The notes: generated by a model from the sequence alone, not told the origin. Counted from the first letter of the stretch, positions 1-6,146 are shown. The stretch is DNA of 6,234 bases from an uncultured Caulobacteraceae bacterium (GCA_903884915.1 CAISGS010000289.1:1-6234), one strand, 5' to 3'. A program made the numbers and translations.

Positions 1-218
1 CGCTCATCGGTCAGGGTCAACTGCACCTGCGACCAGGGCAGGTCCAGATGGCTGAGGGCTTCATAAAGGGGCACGGGCGTGGTGCCGCCACTGAGGGCAA
101 GGCAGGCCGTCCCGCGCGCGGCAACCGCGGCAACTATGGCCGATCTAATGGCCTCGACCGCAGCAGATTGAAGGGCGGCCATATCGGCGAAGCGGTGCTC
201 GGCGATCCTGTTGGCCAT
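1..218 (-). CDS. pgl: 6-phosphogluconolactonase, N-terminal part (cut by window edge)
   Basis: Cytosolic enzyme that hydrolyses 6-phosphogluconolactone to 6-phosphogluconate, feeding the Entner-Doudoroff or pentose phosphate route. The minus-strand reading frame starts at ATG 216-218 and stays open to the window edge, giving about 72 codons of a protein usually near 230-240 residues. Two family hallmarks are visible: LSGGTTPVPLYEAL from about residue 42, the phosphate-binding SGG(S/T)TP motif, and TLTDE at the cut end, the start of the conserved TDER segment. The start is supported by a purine-rich AGAGG nine bases upstream, inside the end of the preceding gene. Only 4 bp separate the preceding stop from this ATG, so translation is probably coupled. 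Its classical partners zwf, edd and glk are not in view; they may lie beyond the left edge. The SugI/NagB-like superfamily includes glucosamine-6-phosphate deaminase, but the wording here fits lactonase much better. Confidence 0.9.
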   Translation of the reverse strand, partial: MANRIAEHRFADMAALQSAAVEAIRSAIVAAVAARGTACLALSGGTTPVPLYEALSHLDLPWSQVQLTLTDE

Positions 219-222
219 GGCC

Positions 223-2223
223 CTAGGCCTCTTCCGCAACGTGACGAAAGGCGATGTGCTTTGAGCCCAAGAAGTTGATCATCAAACCCGCCGCTGTGCC
301 GATGGCCAAGGGAATGACCAGCCAGCGCTCAAGGCTAGGAACCACCATAATGGCCAGACTATAGGCGGCGATATTGATCGCGCCGCCGGTGCCTTGAACG
401 AGAAAATAAAGACCGGCCTCTTTGGCCGTGTTGCGGCCAGACTGGGCCCTAAAGGTCCAGAGCCGATTGAGGGTCCAGGTGGCAAAGACGGCAACGAGGA
501 ACGAACAGAGCCGGGCGGTGAAATGATCCAGATGGGCCAGCCCAACCAACCCATAGAGCACGCCGCCATCGACGACAAAGCCAACGCCGCCCACAACGCA
601 AAAGCGCATGAAGGCGGGGTCCAGAAGGTCGAGGATCTTGGCAAATAGGGGAACGCGCCTCGCCAAGCGCAGGCCTTGCTCAAAGAGGTTTACGCCCCAA
701 GCCCAAAGCGCATCCCAGGTTTGACCGGGCGTATCCTTGGCCAGCCTTTGGGCCACGACAGCAGCCGCTAGAGGGATGATCCAAGCGACGCGGGCCTGAT
801 AGCGGGGGAAGGGACCGGAAAGGACCCCGCAGACGGCCGCATTGATCACATAGCCCGCTAGCAAAAGGCCAACGGCGGTCATGGCCTTGATGGCGTCTTG
901 GTCAAAGCGCATCTGTTTTTGACGGAAGGCTTGAGCCACCTCTCCTCGTACCAGACGCCAGAGCAGGAACACCCCAGCCAGAACGAAGATGGTGGTGTGC
1001 CAAGCGCGCAAGGGATCCATCCGCAAACGCGAGCGGCAGGCCGCGCGGTCGGTTTTACACTTGGCAGCGTCTGGGATCAGCAGAGGAAGGTTGGTGTCAC
1101 CCCAATAGCGGTCATTTAGGAAGACATAGGGATTGCGCAGCGGGTCCTCGACATAGATCAGGTTGAGCTGCCACCACCAGTTTTGCAGTGACGCGGTGAC
1201 CTGACCCAGCGGATCATGCAGGACCGTGTTGAACGCAAACCGAAACTCTTCCTTGCCGAGCGCGACGCGATCCTCATAGGCCAGTCGATTGAACAGCCCG
1301 ATCCCGGCCGTCCCCGACCACAGGATCTTGTCGCTGTCATCGAGGGCCTGATGCCGAAAGCGGCACAGCACATAGGGCGTCCCGCTGTTGCAGGCTTCGC
1401 GCAGATAGTTTCGGCCGGGCCCATCGGCCAAGACGCGGGCGATAAGGAAGGGCGGCCGACGTAACTCTTCGCCCCACTTGGCCTTGACCGATTGGGCATA
1501 GAGGGCGTTGGCGGCAAAGCCGGTGATCACGGCGGCCATGATCAGGCTGGCGCGCACAAAGGTCTCGCGGCGATCCGCCTTCAGCAACACCATCAGTCCC
1601 GCGCCAATCACCGCCAAACCAAGGGCCGTCATGGTGTGGGAGCCGTGGAAGCTTAAGGCGAGCGAAAGAAGGCACCAGTTGAAGATCTGAGCGCGGCGGC
1701 TCAGCGTGTGGCGATAGATCAGCAGCAGAACGCCGCAAAGTAGAGCCACCCCGGCAAAGACGTCCGGCATGGCAAAGCCTGCGAACAGGGGCAGAGAGGT
1801 GCCCATTGCGATGAGCAGACTAACCGGGATAAAGGTCCAAGGCTTGGCAAGCGGAGCTATGGCCTTCGAGAGCCGCCAGGCCGGCCACAGGGCGAGTAGG
1901 CCTTGGATCGCGGCGACGAGCCACAGACTGCCCAGAGCGACTCCGGCATAGAGAAAGACGCCGTAATAGGCCGATCTGGCCCCCATTGAGGTGAGCGCAA
2001 ACCGTTCATCCGTGCGGTGCTCTGCAGCTTCGGCGATGTCGGCTGGATCGGTCAGGACAATGGGAGGCTTCCAGTTGCCAACAATGTCCCGCACCACTGT
2101 GCGGCCCTGATCGTAATAGTCATCTGTGTCTGTAAAGACCGACGGACGGCCATTCACCGCGATGACGGCGAGGAGGAAAAGGGTTCCCAGCCAGAGCGGC
2201 CATGACTTCCAGATCTGCCTCAT
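223..2223 (-). CDS. GT-C-like polytopic membrane glycosyltransferase fused to a C-terminal GtrA domain
   Basis: A 666-residue integral membrane protein, probably moving a lipid-linked sugar across the inner membrane and transferring it outside. Seen: about ten hydrophobic segments in residues 8-492, then a linker, then a four-helix GtrA-like (PF04138-type) domain at about 537-660 with NRLWTFRA near 586 and a closing HIAFRH. The first loop after TM1 carries an acidic cluster DTDDYYD (32-38), where GT-C enzymes usually hold a catalytic Asp. A long loop (about 244-405), predicted to be periplasmic, holds two cysteine pairs (C278/C287 and C389/C396), and a later outer loop has GPFPRYQAR (470-478). 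GtrA proteins are known or proposed flippases for undecaprenyl-phosphate-linked sugars. The GT-C assignment is inference from topology; substrate and acceptor are unknown. The gene starts at ATG 2221-2223, 18 bp after the family-2 glycosyltransferase, without a strong Shine-Dalgarno, and ends 4 bp before pgl. GtrA is confident; the N-terminal function is less so. Confidence 0.85.
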   Translation of the reverse strand: MRQIWKSWPLWLGTLFLLAVIAVNGRPSVFTDTDDYYDQGRTVVRDIVGNWKPPIVLTDPADIAEAAEHRTDERFALTSMGARSAYYGVFLYAGVALGSLWLVAAIQGLLALWPAWRLSKAIAPLAKPWTFIPVSLLIAMGTSLPLFAGFAMPDVFAGVALLCGVLLLIYRHTLSRRAQIFNWCLLSLALSFHGSHTMTALGLAVIGAGLMVLLKADRRETFVRASLIMAAVITGFAANALYAQSVKAKWGEELRRPPFLIARVLADGPGRNYLREACNSGTPYVLCRFRHQALDDSDKILWSGTAGIGLFNRLAYEDRVALGKEEFRFAFNTVLHDPLGQVTASLQNWWWQLNLIYVEDPLRNPYVFLNDRYWGDTNLPLLIPDAAKCKTDRAACRSRLRMDPLRAWHTTIFVLAGVFLLWRLVRGEVAQAFRQKQMRFDQDAIKAMTAVGLLLAGYVINAAVCGVLSGPFPRYQARVAWIIPLAAAVVAQRLAKDTPGQTWDALWAWGVNLFEQGLRLARRVPLFAKILDLLDPAFMRFCVVGGVGFVVDGGVLYGLVGLAHLDHFTARLCSFLVAVFATWTLNRLWTFRAQSGRNTAKEAGLYFLVQGTGGAINIAAYSLAIMVVPSLERWLVIPLAIGTAAGLMINFLGSKHIAFRHVAEEA
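228..232 (-). promoter_or_regulatory. ribosome binding site for pgl
   Basis: On the minus strand AGAGG (part of GGAAGAGG, 228-235) lies nine bases before the pgl ATG at 218. It sits within the last codons of the GT-C/GtrA gene, which supports this ATG as the start and suggests translational coupling. Confidence 0.6.
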
Positions 2224-2241
2224 GCGAAGCTTTGCCGGGCT

Positions 2242-3471
2242 TTAGCGACGAAGGGTGAAGACAGAGGCGAGAAAGCCGGATGCGGCGATCTGAATGCTGG
2301 CCGTCACCGCGGTCAGGGAAATGACCAAGATCCGAACCACGCCATTATAGACAATCGGTCCAAATCCCACGCTCGCCCAGTGGCCCAGAGCAAAGACGGT
2401 TCCCGCACAGCCGGCAATGAACAGGACCAAGGCCCCTTGCAAGATTGGCTCCAAGGTCATGCCGAGGAGGAACTTCTTCATGCTGCCTGCAGGCGGCAGA
2501 ACCCCTTCCATCATCGCATAGCGACGGGCCAGAGCGCTGAACATGACCAACTGCGTGCCGATCAGGAACGAGAAACAGGCGGCGACGAGCGTATGGATGT
2601 CGAGCTGAATATGGGGCGTCACTTGGATCGCCCCGCGCGCCAACATCGAGGTGCCCGCGACGCCCAGACCGATCATGACGAGGCCCGGAAAGAGGAACAG
2701 CCATTCCGGGCTATGGAGCAACAGGAAGCGCAAATGGCGCCAACCATCGCGCCAGGTCTTCAGATGGGGAGGGCGCGAGCGGCCATCGGGGCGAAGGGTG
2801 GTTGGGACCTCTTCGATGCGGCGCTCATGCAGGGCCGACTTGACGACCATCTCGCTGGCAAATTCCATGCCGGGGCTTTGTAGGCCAAGGCTGAGCATGG
2901 TTTCGCGGTTAAAGCCGCGCAGACCGCAATGGAAGTCGCTGACAGGGATCTTAAAGAACAGCTTGCCCAAGAAGGACAGGACCGGATTGCCCAGATAGCG
3001 GTGCAGGAAAGGCATGGCCCCCTTTTCGATGCCGCCAAGGAACCGGTTGCCCATGACCAGGTCCGCGCCATCGCGCAGACGCTCGACCATGGTGTCTAGA
3101 TTTTCGAAATCGTAGCTGTCATCAGCATCGCCCATAATGACAAATCGGCCGTGGGCAGCGCGAATGCCGCCGATCAGGGCTGCGCCATAGCCACGCTCTG
3201 GCACCGCGACCACGCGTGCGCCTTCGGCCTCGGCCATGCCTTGCGAGCCATCGGTCGAGCCATTGTCCGCGATCAGGACCTCGCCGGAAATGCCGGTACG
3301 TTTGAAGAAGCCCAAGGCCTTGCGAACGCAAACCTCAATGGTTTCAGCCTCGTTCAAGCAAGGCATGAGGATCGTCAGCTCTACCGACGACTTGCCCGCG
3401 CCCACGTTCTTATCCGAAGAGGTTTGGTCTTGCCCTGAAGACAAGCGGTCACTGATCAGTTCCGCAGCCAT
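2242..3471 (-). CDS. family 2 membrane glycosyltransferase, GtrB / dolichol-phosphate-sugar synthase type
   Basis: Probably transfers a sugar from a nucleotide sugar to undecaprenyl phosphate on the cytoplasmic face, making substrate for the GtrA-containing protein encoded next. In the 409-residue form, the GT-A domain starts near residue 30 with ILMPCLNEAETI, then IADNGSTDGS (67-76) and GDADDSYDF (114-122) containing the metal-binding DxD (D115, D117), and DFHCGLRGF (179-187). A conserved RPDGRSRPPHLKTWRDGWRH stretch (about 227-246) precedes four likely membrane helices at roughly 256-278, 292-314, 345-366 and 373-403. I chose ATG 3469-3471. The frame stays open to a TTG at 3532-3534 (430 residues), but the extra 21 residues are not conserved-looking and that TTG has no convincing ribosome site. 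The first 30 residues are polar and may be disordered. The sugar cannot be told from sequence. The stop is TAA at 2242-2244, 18 bp before the next gene, so the two are almost certainly co-transcribed. Confidence 0.9.
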   Translation of the reverse strand: MAAELISDRLSSGQDQTSSDKNVGAGKSSVELTILMPCLNEAETIEVCVRKALGFFKRTGISGEVLIADNGSTDGSQGMAEAEGARVVAVPERGYGAALIGGIRAAHGRFVIMGDADDSYDFENLDTMVERLRDGADLVMGNRFLGGIEKGAMPFLHRYLGNPVLSFLGKLFFKIPVSDFHCGLRGFNRETMLSLGLQSPGMEFASEMVVKSALHERRIEEVPTTLRPDGRSRPPHLKTWRDGWRHLRFLLLHSPEWLFLFPGLVMIGLGVAGTSMLARGAIQVTPHIQLDIHTLVAACFSFLIGTQLVMFSALARRYAMMEGVLPPAGSMKKFLLGMTLEPILQGALVLFIAGCAGTVFALGHWASVGFGPIVYNGVVRILVISLTAVTASIQIAASGFLASVFTLRR

Positions 3472-3475
3472 ATCG

Positions 3476-3505
3476 CTCTCACTTTGCAAATCACGATTGC
3501 GAGAG
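3476..3505 (-). repeat. inverted repeat just upstream of the glycosyltransferase start
   Basis: On the minus strand CTCTC (3501-3505) can pair with GAGAG (3476-3480), and inside it GCAA (3497-3500) with TTGC (3486-3489), leaving a 7-base loop and a one-sided AAAGT bulge. The 3' arm covers the only purine-rich stretch before ATG 3471, so in RNA the fold could mask a weak ribosome site. The arms are short and chance is a real alternative. Confidence 0.25.
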
Positions 3506-3528
3506 GGAGATACGCCTTTCTGATCAAG

Positions 3529-3553
3529 GTGCAAGCCCTGCTGAGCAGTTCAA
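3529..3553 (-). promoter_or_regulatory. possible promoter for the glycosyltransferase-GtrA fusion-pgl operon
   Basis: Minus-strand TTGAACT (3547-3553) and GCTTGCAC (3529-3536) are separated by 10 bases. They resemble the Caulobacter housekeeping pattern TTGACGS-N10-14-GCTANAWC, with two mismatches in the -10. If used, transcription would begin downstream of the alternative TTG start at 3534, which favours ATG 3471. The match is imperfect, and read-through from phoA is an equally simple explanation. Confidence 0.2.
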
Positions 3554-3574
3554 TCCCGAATTGATGCCAATTGC

Positions 3575-5050
3575 CTAAAGTCCGAGCGCGTGGCGCATGA
3601 CTTGGAAGATGTAACTTTCTTCGACGACACCGTGGAACAGGTGCGCCTGAGGGCCGCCCGCAAAGATGGCCACGTCCTCACCGCTGTGAGCCGCGCTGAT
3701 CATGGGGACCGTCGCTTGTTGGGTAAAGCTGGGGTCCTTGGTGTCTACGGAGGACAGATCTTCGCGATGGTTTTCACCATGCGCGCCGCCCGGGCCGGTC
3801 GCATAGCTGAGGATGGCGTAGGGCTTTTTATCCTTGGCCAACCCGCCCGTATTCTCGTCAGAGGCGAGGCCGAGAATGGCATCATTGCGGGCGGCATAGC
3901 CCGAGATCACCAGTCCATGACTGTGGTCCGCCGTGACGATGATTAGGGTGTTCTTCATGTCGACCTTGGCCATGACGGCGGCGATGGCTTTAGAGAATTC
4001 TTCAGTTTCGGTCAGGGCCCGGTAGGCATTGCCTGCGTGACTGCCCATATCGATCCGTCCCCCCTCGACCATCAAGAAATAGCCCTTTGGGTTCTTGGAG
4101 AGGATGTCGACGGCGGTGGTGGCCATCTGGGTCAGGGTCGGCACATCCGCGCCTTGGGTCGCACGATCAGCTTCATAGGGCAGGTTTTCTTGGTCAAACA
4201 GTCCGAGCACATGATCCATCTTGGCGGGGTCAAGGCTCTTCAACTCCGTGACCGTCATCACCGCAGCCGTTCGTGGACCAGTTGTGGTCAGCCAGGTCTG
4301 GATCAGGTCGCGGCCATCGGCGCGGCTGCCACCGTGGTCTTTTGGCAAAAAGCGAGACCGTCCCCCGCCCAAAGCGACATTGAGGCGGGTTGAGTTGGGG
4401 GCTTCAACCAATTGACGGGCAATATCCTTGCATCCGGCGGCCTTGGCCTGCGCAGACATGTTCTGGTCGCCTTCCCAGTCACGATCGGCGACATGGGCAT
4501 AGGTCGAGGCGGGCGTGGCGTGGGTGATGCGCGTGGTAGTGACCGCACCGGTCCAGCGCCCCTTGGCCTTAGCCATTTCTGCCAGTGTGGTGACCGCTGC
4601 TCCTGCAACGGAGGGGCAACTGTTGACGATGACGGTTCCATCAACGCCGATTGTGCCATTGCGGGTCTTTACCCCGGTCAGCATGGCCGAGGCGCTCGCG
4701 GCACTATCTGTGACCATCCTGTCGTCGCTATAGGTCTTGGACAGGGCCAGATAGGGCAGGGCCTCGAAGGACAGGCTGTTGGACTCGCCATCTACGCCGC
4801 GAGACTGACCCTCATGGATACGCGAGGCGACGATGGTGCTGATGCCCATGCCATCGCCAATGAACAGGATGACGTTCTTAGCCTTGCCGGTATTGGGTTG
4901 CTGGGCCAGCGCCTTGTTTAGCGTCGCCAGACCGCTGACATAATAGGGATTGGAGGTCTGATGTGCTGCCGGTTCTGCGGCGAGGGCTGTTCCGCTGATC
5001 GTCAGGGCCAAAAGCAGGCCGCTCAAGGGGCGCAGGGCGGGATAGGACAT
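3575..5050 (-). CDS. phoA: secreted alkaline phosphatase, PhoA superfamily, animal-like subgroup
   Basis: A 491-residue exported phosphomonoesterase that releases phosphate from organic esters in the periplasm or outside the cell. Residues 1-24 form a Sec signal peptide with a likely cut after ALA (22-24). The catalytic site is intact: IGDGMG (D66, metal), TDSAAS with nucleophile S116, TRITHATPA (H177, which sits where E. coli has Asp153 and animal enzymes have His), AHVADRDW (R190, likely phosphate-binding Arg), VEGGRIDMGSH (E329, D334, H338), TADHSH (D375, H376) and AAHSGEDV (H455). From memory of the families, wording and length match mammalian and shrimp alkaline phosphatases better than E. 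coli PhoA, including a cysteine pair (C145, C207) aligned with the C121-C183 disulfide of human placental enzyme. GGAG lies six bases before ATG 5048-5050. It stands 134 bp after uppP and about 100 bp before the glycosyltransferase. No convincing Pho box was found, so phosphate control is not shown. Confidence 0.95.
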   Translation of the reverse strand: MSYPALRPLSGLLLALTISGTALAAEPAAHQTSNPYYVSGLATLNKALAQQPNTGKAKNVILFIGDGMGISTIVASRIHEGQSRGVDGESNSLSFEALPYLALSKTYSDDRMVTDSAASASAMLTGVKTRNGTIGVDGTVIVNSCPSVAGAAVTTLAEMAKAKGRWTGAVTTTRITHATPASTYAHVADRDWEGDQNMSAQAKAAGCKDIARQLVEAPNSTRLNVALGGGRSRFLPKDHGGSRADGRDLIQTWLTTTGPRTAAVMTVTELKSLDPAKMDHVLGLFDQENLPYEADRATQGADVPTLTQMATTAVDILSKNPKGYFLMVEGGRIDMGSHAGNAYRALTETEEFSKAIAAVMAKVDMKNTLIIVTADHSHGLVISGYAARNDAILGLASDENTGGLAKDKKPYAILSYATGPGGAHGENHREDLSSVDTKDPSFTQQATVPMISAAHSGEDVAIFAGGPQAHLFHGVVEESYIFQVMRHALGL

Positions 5051-5056
5051 GACGAT

Positions 5057-5060
5057 CTCC
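5057..5060 (-). promoter_or_regulatory. ribosome binding site for phoA
   Basis: Minus-strand GGAG lies six bases before the ATG at 5048-5050, the strongest Shine-Dalgarno match in the window. It fixes the start immediately before the signal peptide. Confidence 0.7.
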
Positions 5061-5099
5061 GGTGGTGGCCGGGTCTGTCTAGGCCATCGGCCGGATCAA

Positions 5100-5125
5100 G
5101 GTCTAGTGCGTCACGAAAAATTCAA
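5100..5125 (-). promoter_or_regulatory. probable phoA promoter (Caulobacter housekeeping type)
   Basis: On the minus strand TTGAATT (5119-5125) is followed after 11 bases by ACTAGACC (5100-5107). Compared with TTGACGS-N10-14-GCTANAWC, the first four -35 bases match, as do six of eight -10 bases, and the spacer is in range. The implied start of transcription gives a leader of roughly 43 bases before the phoA ATG. The -35 sits inside the CGAAA/TTTCG repeat cluster, so a regulator bound there would compete with polymerase. Confidence 0.4.
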
Positions 5126-5143
5126 TTTCGAAAGCGCCTTTCG
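5114..5143. repeat. nested CGAAA/TTTCG inverted repeats, operator-like
   Basis: Four half-sites occur within 30 bp: CGAAA at 5114-5118, TTTCG at 5126-5130, CGAAA at 5129-5133 (sharing the CG) and TTTCG at 5139-5143. Two inverted repeats result: CGAAA-N7-TTTCG, and CGAAAG-CGC-CTTTCG with six-base arms (5129-5143). The first encloses the presumed phoA -35. This layout suits one or two protein dimers. A stem-loop in the uppP 3' leader is the alternative, but there is no adjacent U run to make it a normal terminator. Confidence 0.45.
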
Positions 5144-5164
5144 GGCCAGACTGGGGTGTTTTTA

Positions 5165-5185
5165 AGCCCCCTTGCCCCGAGGGCT
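5165..5185 (-). other. GC-rich hairpin directly after the uppP stop, not a canonical terminator
   Basis: Minus-strand AGCCCTC (5179-5185, beginning at the last base of the uppP TGA) pairs with GGGGGCT (5165-5171) across a seven-base loop, with one G-T wobble. It is followed by TAAAAAC rather than a T run, so factor-independent termination is not supported. It could slow polymerase or protect the uppP 3' end. Confidence 0.35.
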
Positions 5186-5988
5186 CATCCCGCCATCTTC
5201 AGGGCGATCAGACCCGCGCCGCCGGCAAGGATGCGCCAGATCGCAAAGGGCATGAAGCCATAACGGGTGACAAAGGCCAGCATCGACTTGACCACCACCC
5301 AGCCGGACAGGAACGCGACGACAAATCCAATGGCGATCAGTCCGCCCTGATCGAGGCTGAGACTGTCCTTGGCCCGATAGAGGTCGAGCGCAAAGGCCGC
5401 GCCCATGGTCGGGATGGCCAAAAAGAATGAAAACTCCGCCGCTGAGCGTCGGTCCCCGCCCAAAAGCACGGCCCCGACGATGGTCGCTCCAGACCGGGAG
5501 ATGCCCGGCACCATGGCCAAGGTCTGGAAGAAGCCAATGCCCAGCGCCGTCAAAAGCGGATAGCGCATGGCATCAAACTGGCGCGGCGGCGGGCTGAACC
5601 GCTCAATCGCGGCCAAGACAATGCCGCCAAGGATCAGGGACCAACAGATCAGACGCGGGCTTTCAAACAGGACCTGCTTGATCAGATCATGGAAGGCCAG
5701 ACCCAGAACCACGGCCGGAATGAAGGCGACAATGACGCTGACCGCAAAACGTCTCGCCTCTGGGCTGGATGGAATCTGGACCACCACGGTCCACAGGCGC
5801 TGAAAATAGAGCGCCACAACCGCCAAGATCGCGCCCATCTGGATCAGGACGGTAAAGGTGTCCCAATCGGCCACCTTCAGGCCCAGAGCCTGCTCGGCCA
5901 GCAACAGGTGCCCCGTCGAGGAGACCGGTATGAACTCGGTCAGCCCCTCAATCAGGCCTAAAACTACCGCTGAAAGCCAATCTGGCAT
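5185..5988 (-). CDS. uppP: undecaprenyl-diphosphatase (UppP/BacA)
   Basis: Integral inner-membrane enzyme that dephosphorylates undecaprenyl diphosphate to undecaprenyl phosphate, the lipid carrier for peptidoglycan, O-antigen and other surface glycans; extra copies are known to raise bacitracin resistance. The 267 residues match the usual length. The first signature is at the N-terminus: GLIEGLTEF with E14 and E18, then PVSSTGHL (21-28). The second, PGISRSGAT (161-169), carries the conserved Arg (R165). Several hydrophobic segments fill the rest, and there is no signal peptide. MPDWLSAVVLG is the standard family beginning, which fixes ATG 5986-5988 although the ribosome site is weak (GGGA and GGA only). 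It is transcribed away from the probable transporter gene at the right edge. Its product supplies the same lipid carrier that the glycosyltransferase downstream probably consumes, but phoA lies between and seems to have its own promoter, so a shared operon is unproven. Confidence 0.96.
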   Translation of the reverse strand: MPDWLSAVVLGLIEGLTEFIPVSSTGHLLLAEQALGLKVADWDTFTVLIQMGAILAVVALYFQRLWTVVVQIPSSPEARRFAVSVIVAFIPAVVLGLAFHDLIKQVLFESPRLICWSLILGGIVLAAIERFSPPPRQFDAMRYPLLTALGIGFFQTLAMVPGISRSGATIVGAVLLGGDRRSAAEFSFFLAIPTMGAAFALDLYRAKDSLSLDQGGLIAIGFVVAFLSGWVVVKSMLAFVTRYGFMPFAIWRILAGGAGLIALKMAG

Positions 5989-6021
5989 GGTCCGATCCCG
6001 TCACGTCGCGCCTATCGTTCT

Positions 6022-6029
6022 GATCTAGC
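6022..6029 (-). promoter_or_regulatory. candidate uppP promoter -10 element
   Basis: Minus-strand GCTAGATC is an exact match to the Caulobacter housekeeping -10 pattern GCTANAWC. It lies 33 bases before the uppP ATG, giving a leader of roughly 27 bases. There is no good TTGACG-like -35 at 10-14 bases upstream, where the sequence is a C-rich run, so the promoter may be weak or activator-dependent. Confidence 0.4.
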
Positions 6030-6135
6030 ATGCGTCGCGGGGGGGATGGCTAGGGCTAAGGCGAGGGGGCGCGACAAGTTCCCCGCCTCCCCAACTGAGA
6101 GTCGTTCGCGCTGTAATCGGTGAGGGTGAGACGAT

Positions 6136-6139
6136 AGGA
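6136..6139 (+). promoter_or_regulatory. ribosome binding site for the right-edge gene
   Basis: AGGA lies seven bases before ATG 6147-6149. It decides against ATG 6139-6141, which it overlaps and whose frame ends at TGA 6205-6207. Confidence 0.45.
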
Positions 6140-6146
6140 TGGCACA

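Noticed and set aside
48..278. A 76-codon plus-strand open frame across the pgl start
   Set aside because: It overlaps the convincing pgl N-terminus and the end of the GtrA domain on the other strand and resembles no known protein.
2224..2241. AAGC...GCTT mini-hairpin between the glycosyltransferase and the fusion gene
   Set aside because: The stem is only four bases in an 18-bp operon spacer; chance occurrence is likely.
2380..2883. A 167-codon plus-strand open frame opposite the glycosyltransferase
   Set aside because: Its composition is low-complexity in Q, R and E, typical of antisense translation of a membrane protein gene, and the opposite strand has strong family motifs.
4412..4921. 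A 169-codon plus-strand open frame lying opposite phoA
   Set aside because: It is antisense to a clearly conserved alkaline phosphatase region, has no recognisable domain, and long shadow frames are normal in GC-rich coding DNA.
5051..5184. A Pho box upstream of phoA
   Set aside because: I looked for paired CTGTCA(T/C)-like repeats 11 bases apart on both strands. Only isolated GTCAC (5110-5114) is present, with no partner at the right distance.
5161..5185. Rho-independent terminator of uppP
   Set aside because: The stem is good, but the T run lies on the wrong side for minus-strand transcription; the tail after the hairpin is A-rich.
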